Assembly (NCBI GenBank): GCA_017522685.1
Contig: JAFWYN010000007.1
Location: 1 to 61,157, forward strand
DNA length: 61,157 bases
Direction of reading: 5' to 3'
Source of the DNA: Lachnospiraceae bacterium
GTDB lineage: Bacteria > Bacillota_A > Clostridia > Lachnospirales > Lachnospiraceae
Made by a program: the position numbers and the translations under genes. The number at the start of each line of letters is the position of its first letter. The stretch's first letter is position 1. Positions 36,009 to 44,564 of this stretch are shown one piece after another. The notes beneath the pieces were generated by a model. It did no database searches. It was not told the DNA's origin and saw nothing but the letters and a program-made list of their open reading frames with translations.

Positions 36009-37358
36009 CTATTTCATAAATACAAACTGCTTCAAATCAAACAGAGGCCGCCTACTGATTTCTCCGCATTGCCATCCTTGATAATTTGTTGTTACTTTTA
36101 GGAATACGGCATGTCGTCCGGTCACCGCTTTTACAATAGTGGTCAATACACCACTATCCGGCCCCACATGAACACTACCGATTTCTTCCCCATCTTCTCC
36201 GTCCAAAAGAATATGCACATCACAATCACATCCCAATCCGTATACCTGCATGGCAAATTCCATAGTCTTGCTGGAGTAATCCTCTCCAAAATCATAATAT
36301 TTGTATCCCATTATACAACCTTCTTTGATCTGGGTTATGACTCTTTCGAACACATTCTTTTCGGTTACAATGGCTCCACCTTTTAGTACACAGGCGATTT
36401 CTGCAGGAGTTATTTCATAAGGATTTAAGGCTTCCTGAAAGCCCAGGGATGTCATTTCCACAGTAGGTATGGTTCCGTCCTCTAATATCTCTATTCGTTC
36501 CACACAGGCTCTTCTGGACATAATGGTACCGTTAGTCATTCGATGATAAAAAATGTACCACTGTCCATTGATGCAGGCGATGGAACCATGGTCATTTCCT
36601 CCCGGATAATCCACTCCGTTGTCAACAATATACCCTCTGTATCTGTAGGGCCCAATGGGATTGTCCGAAGTAGCATAGGCCAAGCGGCTGCCTTTCTTGG
36701 GTGAATAAATCATATAATAGGTGTCTCCCACCTTGCGGGGCGAACAGGCCTCAAAGAACCAGGTCTCCCTTCCCACAAAGCCATCCTCCGGGCGGTCTTC
36801 TACCGGGATAAAATGCTCGATACAGGTACCATCGAGTACCTCATACATATTATCACTGTTTATTTCTGCCAGGAAGGATCGTTCGAACCCACAATAAATA
36901 TAGGTACGTCCGTCATCATCCACCAATACTCCCGGATCGATAAACCAACCGTTGCAGGTGATTTCCTCCGAAATATTGTATTTATACTTGGAAAGCAGTC
37001 GATAGGGACCCTCCGGTCTGTCACTGACCGCCACGCAGCCTCTGCCGTTCATAATATAGGCATATAAATAATACTTTCCATCCTTTTCCACCACATCCGG
37101 TGCATACAAATCATTGATTTCCGAGGTCCAGTCTGTATCCGACTTGTGATCCCTGTCATCAGCCACGTGGAAAATATCTCCGTGACAAATCCAATCATTC
37201 AGATTATGCACGGAAGCACTCCAGCATTTCAGCACCTTATCACAAAAAGTAACAGAACCTGCTCTGTCATGGGAACCGTAAATATACACTCTGTCACCAA
37301 ATACTCTGGGTTCTCCGTCCGGTATATACTCCCACTTGGGTAAATATGGATTTGCCAT
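36009..37358 (-). CDS. Glycoside hydrolase family 43 with C-terminal carbohydrate-binding-like domain
   Basis: A 449-residue intracellular GH43. Catalytic-site blocks are DGEPRVFGDRVYIYGSHD at the start, WFIDPGVLVDDDGRTYIY (about 125), and FFEACSPRKVGDTYYMIYS with the acid glutamate (about 190), then NDHGSIACINGQWYIFYH. Residues from about 320 to the end resemble a CBM6-type jelly roll found in arabinoxylan-debranching members. Start 37358 is chosen because GGAGGATAG precedes it; the 27 residues upstream in frame do not look like protein. No signal peptide, so it should act on short imported arabinoxylan oligosaccharides. It is only distantly similar to the GH43 at 28202. Confidence 0.9.
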   Translation of the reverse strand: MANPYLPKWEYIPDGEPRVFGDRVYIYGSHDRAGSVTFCDKVLKCWSASVHNLNDWICHGDIFHVADDRDHKSDTDWTSEINDLYAPDVVEKDGKYYLYAYIMNGRGCVAVSDRPEGPYRLLSKYKYNISEEITCNGWFIDPGVLVDDDGRTYIYCGFERSFLAEINSDNMYEVLDGTCIEHFIPVEDRPEDGFVGRETWFFEACSPRKVGDTYYMIYSPKKGSRLAYATSDNPIGPYRYRGYIVDNGVDYPGGNDHGSIACINGQWYIFYHRMTNGTIMSRRACVERIEILEDGTIPTVEMTSLGFQEALNPYEITPAEIACVLKGGAIVTEKNVFERVITQIKEGCIMGYKYYDFGEDYSSKTMEFAMQVYGLGCDCDVHILLDGEDGEEIGSVHVGPDSGVLTTIVKAVTGRHAVFLKVTTNYQGWQCGEISRRPLFDLKQFVFMK

Positions 37359-37535
37359 TCTACTATCCTCCTGCAATTTATGTTTTAACGCATACTTCGT
37401 TTTTCTACATACTACTATTTTAACATAAGAAACAGGCACTTTCCATACTTATCTTTTCTGCACTAACACTTGCCAATCCCCTTTTTCAATGGTATGATAT
37501 ACCCATTGATACTTGAAAGAAAAGAGGCCAATACG

Positions 37536-39065
37536 ATGGTTCAAATCATGACTTCTGATGAAGCAATCAATTTAATAAACGATGGTGATGTCATCTGCCT
37601 GAATTCCTTCCTGGGAATAGAGAATCCGGTAGCATTGCACGAAGCCATATATCGCAAATATAAAGCAACCGGTTCCCCCAAGCATCTGACCATAGTTTCC
37701 AGTGCAGGTTTCGGAGTGTGGGATGATACAAGCAATGCGGAAATGTACATAAAAGAAGGTGCCGTAGACAAAATTATCTGCGGACATTTCGGTGCCATGT
37801 TCAGCACCAAGAAGCTGGTGTTGGAAGACCGTTTTGAAGCCTATAACCTTCCCTTAGGCTGTATTTCCCATGCTATTCGTGCACAGGCCGGCGGTATCCC
37901 CGGTGCACTGTCCAAGGTTGGTTTGGATATTTTTGTGGATCCCCTGGTAGACGGTCCCGGTATCAATACCATTTCCCATGATGATTCTTTGGTAAAACGA
38001 GTGGATGTGGACGGGGAAGAATTCTTATATTACAAGCTCCCCAAATTTGATGTGGCTTTATTGAAAGGAACCGTTTCTGATTATAAAGGCAATATTACCT
38101 TTGATGATATGTTTATGTCCGGTGATGCCCTTTCCATCGCTCAGGCTACGAAAGCCAATGGGGGTAAAGTCATCGTACAGGTAGACCGTATTGTAAACGG
38201 TCCCTCCAGACCCCGTAATACCATTATCCCCGGCTGTCTGGTAGATGCTATCGTTATGGTAAAGCCCCAGCCCAGACATGCAGCTTTCGAATCCCTGACC
38301 GGTAGTTTTGAAATCCCCTATTCCCAGTGGACGGACTGGAGTGAAATGCTAGAAAGCCGCACCTCCACCAAGAGTGTGGTAAATATCGCGGGTAATATCA
38401 TCGGTAAGCGTGCCGCTATGGAATTAAAGGAAGATGACATCGTAAACATCGGCGTAGGTATCCCCGAAACCGTTACCAAATATGCCCGTGAAAGCGGTAT
38501 CTTGGACAAAGTAACCTTAACCGTAGAATCCGGCGGCGTAGGCGGTTTCCCCGCCTCCGGCAAGGTATTCGGAGCAGTCATCGGTGCGGATGCTGTGTAC
38601 GATATGGCCAACCAGTTCGACTTATATAATAACGGCGGTTTGGACATCTGCTTTATGGGCGGTATCGAAGTGGACAAGCATGGCAATGTAAATGCCCATC
38701 GCAGCCCCGGCACCTATGCAGGTATCGGCGGTTTCGCCAACATTACTGCAAAAACCGGCACTGTAGTCTTCTGTCTTACCTTTAACACCAAGGGATTGGA
38801 TGTGGATGAAAACGACGGAAAGGTTACCATCAAAAACAATGGATCCTTACCCAAATTTGTAGATAAAGTAGCCGGCATCAGCTTTTCCGCAAAGCGTGCC
38901 CGTGCCAATGGTCAAAAGGTACTCTATGTTACCGAACGTTGTGTATTTGAGTTGGGAGAAAAAGGTCTCAGACTGATAGAAGTCTATCCCGGTGTGAATA
39001 TGCATGCTGATATTTTAGATTTGCTGCCTTTCGAGGTGGAGGTTGATTCGTTGTTGCAGTATTAA
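37536..39065 (+). CDS. Family I acyl-CoA:acetate CoA-transferase (YdiF/propionate CoA-transferase type)
   Basis: A 509-residue fused alpha/beta CoA-transferase that moves CoA between an acyl-CoA (propionyl, butyryl or similar) and acetate in fermentation. The N-terminal half has NSFLGIENPVALHEAI and GHFGAMFSTKKL, and the C-terminal half has VNIGVGIPETV and the catalytic glutamate in TVESGGVGGFP (about 331). Start 37536 is chosen over an upstream in-frame ATG because AAGAGG precedes it. It is monocistronic with its own terminator. Which acyl group is used cannot be read from sequence. Confidence 0.93.
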   Translation: MVQIMTSDEAINLINDGDVICLNSFLGIENPVALHEAIYRKYKATGSPKHLTIVSSAGFGVWDDTSNAEMYIKEGAVDKIICGHFGAMFSTKKLVLEDRFEAYNLPLGCISHAIRAQAGGIPGALSKVGLDIFVDPLVDGPGINTISHDDSLVKRVDVDGEEFLYYKLPKFDVALLKGTVSDYKGNITFDDMFMSGDALSIAQATKANGGKVIVQVDRIVNGPSRPRNTIIPGCLVDAIVMVKPQPRHAAFESLTGSFEIPYSQWTDWSEMLESRTSTKSVVNIAGNIIGKRAAMELKEDDIVNIGVGIPETVTKYARESGILDKVTLTVESGGVGGFPASGKVFGAVIGADAVYDMANQFDLYNNGGLDICFMGGIEVDKHGNVNAHRSPGTYAGIGGFANITAKTGTVVFCLTFNTKGLDVDENDGKVTIKNNGSLPKFVDKVAGISFSAKRARANGQKVLYVTERCVFELGEKGLRLIEVYPGVNMHADILDLLPFEVEVDSLLQY

Positions 39066-39082
39066 ATAGTTTCGAAAATACT

Positions 39083-39115
39083 AATCCCCTTCAGATGAAC
39101 TGAAGGGGATTGTTT
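39083..39115 (+). terminator. Terminator of the CoA-transferase gene
   Basis: AATCCCCTTCAG (39083-39094) pairs with CTGAAGGGGATT (39100-39111), followed by GTTTT. Confidence 0.88.
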
Positions 39116-39119
39116 TACC

Positions 39120-40091
39120 TTACCGTAATTTCTTCACCGGTCTCACATATTTCCAGAAACGTTTACAATCATGATAAAAATAGAACACTCTGCCATGTGT
39201 GGTGTCTAATTCATACCCCGAAGAAGTATAATCAAAATTCTTCATAGCATCTTCAATCTTTTGCTCCACCATCCGGTTCTGTGTCTCGAAATCAAAGGGT
39301 CCATGCTCAAATACAATGTATGTACCTTCTTCCACATCCATAAGTTGCATCTGCTTGGGCACATCTTTGCTATAATCAGCCGGCAGTCTCACGCCATAAC
39401 CTTCCGCTAAAGGAATCCCCCAGCTGCAAATTCTTCCTGTAGGCTCATTGATATAAGCCATCACCTGACCGCTACCGCTATCCGGCTCATCGCCTCCCAT
39501 ATCATCCAGCTTACCCGGTATACTGTTCAATAATCCACAAATCGTCTCGCAATCCTGCCCCGGAATCACACTTTGCTTTTGCCAAAAGTCCCAATATCCA
39601 ATACTTTCGTAATTTCTGATATGCAGAAATTTGTGCGCCGGTATAGTCACAAAATAAACCTTAACATCACTTGTTGTATTTTCCATACTTACACCTCCGT
39701 TAGCCATTAAGTAGCAATCAAAAGGTTTTAGCACAGTACGAAGCACGACCGGTACCGGATTCCTTCTGTATTCTCCCGGAGATACTCCATATGCCTTCTT
39801 AAAGGCTCTGGAAAATGCTTCATGAGAAGAAAATCCATAATCCAACGCAATGGCCAGCAAACCTCTGTCCGTATCCCTGACTTCCTTCAAGGCCAGCGCC
39901 AGACTTCTCTGCCTCATATACTCTCGCAGGCTCATCCCGGACACTTCCCGAAATTTTCTCGATACATAAAACTCAGAAAAATCAAGCTTCTTCGCAAGGG
40001 CCGAAAGCGTTAAAGTCTCATCCTCTTTTCTCTTAATACAATTATCAATTTCCTGTATCAAAACCTGTATCTGCTTCTGCCATTCGTACAT
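39120..40091 (-). CDS. AraC-family regulator with GyrI-like effector domain
   Basis: A 323-residue activator of the Rob/SoxS-plus-GyrI type. Residues about 20-115 contain the two helix-turn-helix motifs (LTLSALAKKLDFSEFYVSRK, FSSHEAFSRAFKKAYGVSPG). The GyrI-like domain (about 140-323) could bind small hydrophobic or cationic molecules. AAAGGTGG precedes the start. The gene is next to a GNAT acetyltransferase on the same strand about 64 bases away, but no target is certain. Confidence 0.9.
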   Translation of the reverse strand: MYEWQKQIQVLIQEIDNCIKRKEDETLTLSALAKKLDFSEFYVSRKFREVSGMSLREYMRQRSLALALKEVRDTDRGLLAIALDYGFSSHEAFSRAFKKAYGVSPGEYRRNPVPVVLRTVLKPFDCYLMANGGVSMENTTSDVKVYFVTIPAHKFLHIRNYESIGYWDFWQKQSVIPGQDCETICGLLNSIPGKLDDMGGDEPDSGSGQVMAYINEPTGRICSWGIPLAEGYGVRLPADYSKDVPKQMQLMDVEEGTYIVFEHGPFDFETQNRMVEQKIEDAMKNFDYTSSGYELDTTHGRVFYFYHDCKRFWKYVRPVKKLR

Positions 40092-40155
40092 TTGACTGCC
40101 ACCTTTCCTTTGCTCTGAAATTAGTATCGCACAATTTACGTAAGTCTGCTTGATT

Positions 40156-41088
40156 TCAGTTGCGAATCTTCTTATATACCCAAGAATACTCTTCTACATC
40201 ATAACCGATTTTCTTATAAAAATCATTACCGCCACCGGTCAGTATTTTACCACCCATTTCCTTAAATCTACGATAATGCTCAGTAAGCGCTGCCGCTGCT
40301 AATCCCCGATGTTGATACTCCGGAATAGTACATAAAGGTTCCATGTAAGCAAGTCCGTTTTCCGGTACCCACCACATTCCGCTGTAGCATACATACTCCC
40401 CTTCTTCATTAGCAATCACAACATCGTACTGACTAGTAGCGTGTGGTGGCGGAGCCATTATGCCACTGAGTACATCAGTATAAGATTTATGCGGACTCCA
40501 ATCCCTCTTATCATTTGTATCTTCCCAATTTTCAAAAGGTCCCAACTCCCATTCATTGAACCCTTTCCAGGTACATCTGGCCAGCTTCACCGGATTCACT
40601 TTCGCCGGGTCTACAAAACTGAATCCGTCCGGAAGTTCAAAATTTAGTTCTGTCTTTGCAATATTCAACACAAAGCTTCTATCTTTGAAACATAATTTAT
40701 ATCCTCTCTTTTCAGCGGCTTCCATCAACGCCGTTTGACCTTCTGAAAAAATCAATTGCTTTTCACCATTATAGTCCGGAAATACATTATTGGCATATTC
40801 TACCATTTCCTCTGCCAGATCTTCATAGCCCGGTCGCAATACAAAATGAATATCTGTTAAATTTTCATAAAAGACAAATCCTATTACCACATCCTTCTCC
40901 AGCCAAAAGCGGCACAGATACATATAATCCTTATTCATCCACATGGACGTTAATGCATACTCCAAAAATGGTGGTTCAATACTTCCATATCCTTTTTCCG
41001 CGGCAAGATTATATATTTCAACCATAAAATCCCACGCCATGTTAATGTCTGTTAAAATTTGAAATTGCTTCGTTCTAATCGTTTTCAT
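40156..41088 (-). CDS. GNAT-family N-acetyltransferase
   Basis: A 310-residue acetyl-CoA-dependent transferase with two GNAT-like halves. The C-terminal half holds the acetyl-CoA loop region PEYQHRGLAAAALTEHYRRF (about 265) and the end GNDFYKKIGYDVEEYSWVYK. The substrate may be a small amine or protein. Start 41088 is chosen because GGAGGAATATTAC precedes it, removing 29 implausible residues of the longer frame. Confidence 0.85.
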   Translation of the reverse strand: MKTIRTKQFQILTDINMAWDFMVEIYNLAAEKGYGSIEPPFLEYALTSMWMNKDYMYLCRFWLEKDVVIGFVFYENLTDIHFVLRPGYEDLAEEMVEYANNVFPDYNGEKQLIFSEGQTALMEAAEKRGYKLCFKDRSFVLNIAKTELNFELPDGFSFVDPAKVNPVKLARCTWKGFNEWELGPFENWEDTNDKRDWSPHKSYTDVLSGIMAPPPHATSQYDVVIANEEGEYVCYSGMWWVPENGLAYMEPLCTIPEYQHRGLAAAALTEHYRRFKEMGGKILTGGGNDFYKKIGYDVEEYSWVYKKIRN

Positions 41089-41173
41089 GTAATATTCCTC
41101 CGTTGTTTCTAATTTATCCGGAGCCTGTAAACATACTTTTCCTGTGTTTTTTGCTAAACCTGCTTCACTATAC

Positions 41174-41205
41174 AAAAAAGGTCTGCTTTCTTACGAAAAC
41201 AGACC
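41174..41205 (-). terminator. T-tailed hairpin upstream of the GNAT gene
   Basis: Minus strand GGTCTG (41205-41200) pairs with CAGACC (41185-41180) and runs into six Ts. No coding region lies just upstream, so it would end read-through from the truncated phosphotransferase or a short RNA. Confidence 0.6.
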
Positions 41206-41346
41206 ATACACAAATAAACTTTCATTAATACGAAAGGTAATCCATGAATCATAGTCTAATTTCGGCAACAAAAATAAAACCTATTACAGGCTCAAACCAC
41301 CTAATTTGCTTCCTTAATCAGACTATCTAATCATTTCATCACCCTT

Positions 41347-41410
41347 CACACCAATTGGTGTGCCTTTCCTTAATTATGTACAACGTAACATGTCATGGAA
41401 CAAAAGTCAA
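41347..41410 (-). promoter_or_regulatory. Weak promoter with an adjacent 16-bp palindrome
   Basis: The gap between GNAT and phosphotransferase genes (41089-41455) holds no ORF. It contains TTGACT (41410-41405) and TACGTT 17 bases on, on the minus strand, with only partial -10 similarity, and then the perfect palindrome CACACCAATTGGTGTG (41347-41362), about 20 bases past the expected start point. The palindrome looks like an operator or an RNA 5' hairpin. Confidence 0.35.
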
Positions 41411-41455
41411 CCGTTTCTTAACACTTCCCTTTCACCATGGAAATCACATCCCCAA

Positions 41456-41925
41456 TCATTTCTTCCAAACTTCTTCAAGTAATGACTTAGACCAACGATA
41501 CAGCTCATCATCCTCATACTCCCGATAAAAGCCTTCTGTCATCATGGTAAGATACAATAACACATCATACCAGAAAATTCTTCCAAGCTCCTCCTGAGAC
41601 AATTCACCAACACCGAAACCTTCCAGAAGCTGCGGATTTCTCTTATGATGTCTGAAGGGCTCATCCATAAAGGTTTCCCCCCACATAGCTCTTTCCCAGT
41701 CGATAATGCCTGTGATGGCACCATCCTTGATAAAAATATTACCTTCCCACATATCCCAATGTACCAGAGTCGGTGTTTTCACTGCCTCAAAGCACTTCCT
41801 GTCTTTTGCCAACCTCTCCAACATCGCTTCTTTGGATATGACTATTTCCACATTTTTTCGTTCTGCATCCAGCAATACATTGCTTATCAAGTAATGAATA
41901 AATTCATACAAGGTATCAAATGTAT
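41456..41925 (-). pseudogene. 5'-truncated aminoglycoside-phosphotransferase-fold kinase
   Basis: Only the C-terminal lobe of an APH-type kinase remains (about 155 residues). The catalytic loop HWDMWEGNIF and the metal aspartate block IIDWERAMWGE are present, but the ATP-binding N-lobe is absent. In-frame similarity ends at about 41925, where a TAG is met, only about 25 bases from the stop of the PfkB gene. The residual frame has no good ribosome binding site. It is best read as a gene cut by deletion, not a functional resistance gene. Confidence 0.75.
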
Positions 41926-41951
41926 GCTCCTATTTTCCCACTTGTTTTCTT

Positions 41952-42860
41952 TTACAGCTTACCGGTCTCCAACAAGGATTTCACTTCTTCCAAGGTGGGT
42001 GGATTTAAAGGAAGGGGGAATCTGGAAATCGCAATAGCTGAACAAGCACTTGCGAAACGTACGATTTCTTCATCCATCATCCCCTTTAACAAACCATACA
42101 CGCAGCCAGCCTTAAAGGTATCACCTGCACCCAGTGTACTTTTCACCTCTACATTAAAAGGTTTCATACGCTTCATGGGCTGCCCTTTTCGTCCGTACAA
42201 CATGTCCTTTTCGCCGGTGGTAATCACTACCAATCCATCCGTTGTCTCTACCAGCTTCTCAAAGATTTTCTCCATACTGTAGCCATCTTTCAAATATGCA
42301 TGGGTGCATTCCTTGGATACTACATTGATGGCGCAATTTTGATGCAGGAAGCTGTCATGTCTGCTGTCGATAGTTACGTAGGGCTTTCCGTGCTTTACAC
42401 ACAGTTCTGCCACAGCCTGGGTTTCCTCCTGAAAATAAGGGTCGATCCCCACCACCTTACAGCCTGCAATATCCTCTTCCTTCGGCATATTCCAGCGTTT
42501 CTCTCCACTTTCATAAAGTGCCTGAAAAAATCCCATGGGCGAACGCACCAGCCCCGCAATCACCACATAATCCATCAATCCTTCATACTCCGGATCAAAA
42601 TATAAAGATGACAAATCTACCGACTTATCCTTATAAAATTCCTTTAACAGCGGTGCCACCTGTGTACCGATATGGGTACCGTCCATCTTTACCTGCGCAC
42701 CTAAAGAAGCCAAAACCGTAGCTGCGGTACCGGTCTCTCCACCGGGTAGGAAATACTTCTGCTTAATCTCCGCATACTCATCCGGCTGCACAAATTCACC
42801 CTTCAATAAAAAAGAATGTGTTCCTAAAATCTGTCCGTGTAAATAAACCTCGTAACCCAC
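41952..42860 (-). CDS. PfkB-family carbohydrate kinase
   Basis: A 302-residue ribokinase-like sugar or nucleoside kinase. The phosphate-binding FLPGGETGTAA is near 38, and the catalytic aspartate is in STLGAGDTFKAG (about 250). Start is GTG, supported by TAGGAGGTATTT. It is the third gene after the MerR-like and zinc-protease-like genes on the same strand, with a 42-base gap. Substrate is not evident. Confidence 0.9.
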   Translation of the reverse strand: MGYEVYLHGQILGTHSFLLKGEFVQPDEYAEIKQKYFLPGGETGTAATVLASLGAQVKMDGTHIGTQVAPLLKEFYKDKSVDLSSLYFDPEYEGLMDYVVIAGLVRSPMGFFQALYESGEKRWNMPKEEDIAGCKVVGIDPYFQEETQAVAELCVKHGKPYVTIDSRHDSFLHQNCAINVVSKECTHAYLKDGYSMEKIFEKLVETTDGLVVITTGEKDMLYGRKGQPMKRMKPFNVEVKSTLGAGDTFKAGCVYGLLKGMMDEEIVRFASACSAIAISRFPLPLNPPTLEEVKSLLETGKL

Positions 42861-42902
42861 AAATACCTCCTAATTACCCTCTGTTTTTCGTCGTTTTTAT
42901 TG

Positions 42903-43940
42903 TTACACATAATACCCTACCACATTCCGATTAGAACCTTCTTCCAGTCGCAGTGTTACCTCGGAATTGATTGTCCGCATTTCACCATCAATATGTAAGA
43001 GAATAAAGTGACTGCAATAAATCATATCCTTCAACCGAAACATATTCATGGGATCATAGCCACAGATAATCCCCTTGCACTCTATATACTCAGCTGCCTT
43101 CATATGTGCCTGAAGTATAGCTTCTTTCTCCAGCATACGTTTCCTTTGATTGTCAGCAATAAAATCGTAAGTTATCACCTCTGCCACACAACCGTCACTA
43201 TCAATAGGATTCTGCTCGTATATGGTCTGTTCACTATTCCATTCAAAACTTACCGGTCTGCCAAGCTTTTCCCTGCACAAGAAATAAATCGCGCCCACAA
43301 AATAAGAAATCCGTCTCACATCAAACAGAAGATTGCTCTCCTCTTTCAACTTCCCAAGATAATCCCGAACCACATTCTCAAACCGTACCGGATTGATACA
43401 TTCCAAAGCCTTTAATCCTATGTATTCAGCCATGCCTTCCAACCCTTCTACCTTCCATTCCTGGGAAAGACTGGCCGGATATTGTTTGAAACGCAGCACT
43501 CTGATATACGCAAACTTACGCAGTGCTTCTTCATCCTTGTTTTCATAAGCCTCTGCCAGATATCTGTTTTCATTATACTTCCTTATAAAGTTCCCCACAT
43601 CCTCCGGATAATTCAGCAAATCCAAGTCATTAGGATATCCCTCTTTCTTATGGGTATACTGATGACAATGAAACATCTCATGTACCAGACAGTAAGCCAA
43701 TCTCTCCACATCCGTTGCAGGGTCAGAACCAACATCCCAGATGGCAATATACTCTCCTTCATACTCTTTGGCCGTATTGCCACGAAAGTCCTCACGGTAA
43801 GCCATCGCCTTACCATCTAAGACGATTTCATCTTTATTATAGAGTGCAAACCGATATTTATAGAAACCTTGAAACAATGCGTCAAAATCAAGGCTATCCA
43901 GAATCTTCCCTACTTCACCATATAACTGTAATAAATCCAT
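42903..43940 (-). CDS. Putative zinc-dependent peptidase (HExxH), family unknown
   Basis: A soluble 345-residue protein that I do not recognise as a named family. It holds CLVHEMFHCHQ near residue 88, a gluzincin-type HExxH, and an acidic EGLEGMAEYIGL near 170 that could supply the third ligand. There is no signal peptide or membrane segment, so action would be intracellular. Start 43940 is preferred to a TTG six codons earlier, because GGAGGAGAGG stands at the right distance. It starts 32 bases after the MerR-type gene and is probably cotranscribed and controlled by it. Confidence 0.7.
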   Translation of the reverse strand: MDLLQLYGEVGKILDSLDFDALFQGFYKYRFALYNKDEIVLDGKAMAYREDFRGNTAKEYEGEYIAIWDVGSDPATDVERLAYCLVHEMFHCHQYTHKKEGYPNDLDLLNYPEDVGNFIRKYNENRYLAEAYENKDEEALRKFAYIRVLRFKQYPASLSQEWKVEGLEGMAEYIGLKALECINPVRFENVVRDYLGKLKEESNLLFDVRRISYFVGAIYFLCREKLGRPVSFEWNSEQTIYEQNPIDSDGCVAEVITYDFIADNQRKRMLEKEAILQAHMKAAEYIECKGIICGYDPMNMFRLKDMIYCSHFILLHIDGEMRTINSEVTLRLEEGSNRNVVGYYV

Positions 43941-43972
43941 ATCAAACCTCTCCTCCAATTTTTACAGAATAT

Positions 43973-44413
43973 CTATCTCGAATGATAATACGCATTCAGG
44001 ATTTCCATTACGGAATCGTCAGGACCTCTTAAAATCACTCTCAAATAAGCACCATTTCTCTCGCAGGTAACTTTTATTCTCTCCTCATTTCTCTTTCCCA
44101 CTTTCTCACAGAAAAATCCGAAAATCTCTTTTACCTCTTTTTGTTCTATGTACAAGTCAATAATCGTACATATTTCATTATGCTGCTTCTTATTCTGTGC
44201 CAGAAAATCAAACACTATGGCGCGATTCTTTGCTTGTACACCGGATATCACATAGGGGTTATCAAAAAACTCTGCGATTTCCTCTTCTGTAAAATTCCAG
44301 ATGCCGTCAATTCTTTCTCCCTTAAGTATACCCATTTTCAAATAATTTCTAAGTGTTCTGGTGGTTAATCCGGTCATCAATGCCAAATCGTTCAGAGTAT
44401 AATACTTATCCAT
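43973..44413 (-). CDS. MerR-type helix-turn-helix regulator
   Basis: A 146-residue DNA-binding protein. The N-terminal winged helix YYTLNDLALMTGLTTRTLRN with LKMGILKGERIDGIWNFTEE fits MerR/excisionase-like folds. A helical C-terminus (about 65-120) could dimerise or sense a ligand. GGGGGATG precedes the start. It is the first gene of an apparent operon with the HExxH protein and perhaps the PfkB kinase. Confidence 0.85.
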   Translation of the reverse strand: MDKYYTLNDLALMTGLTTRTLRNYLKMGILKGERIDGIWNFTEEEIAEFFDNPYVISGVQAKNRAIVFDFLAQNKKQHNEICTIIDLYIEQKEVKEIFGFFCEKVGKRNEERIKVTCERNGAYLRVILRGPDDSVMEILNAYYHSR

Positions 44414-44514
44414 ATTTTCATCCCCCTGTTTCCTACTATCTCAAGTATATCTTATTACCGGGTGGTGTTCAATTGGAAATCACCCCACATTTTCATAGCA
44501 CTATTACATCAAAA

Positions 44515-44542
44515 CAGCCCGGAACCATTAAATTCCGGGCTG
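44515..44542. terminator. Terminator of the GH120-type gene
   Basis: CAGCCCGGAA pairs with TTCCGGGCTG, with TTTT on either side. Confidence 0.82.
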
Positions 44543-44564
44543 CTTTTCTTTTCACTTTAACACA

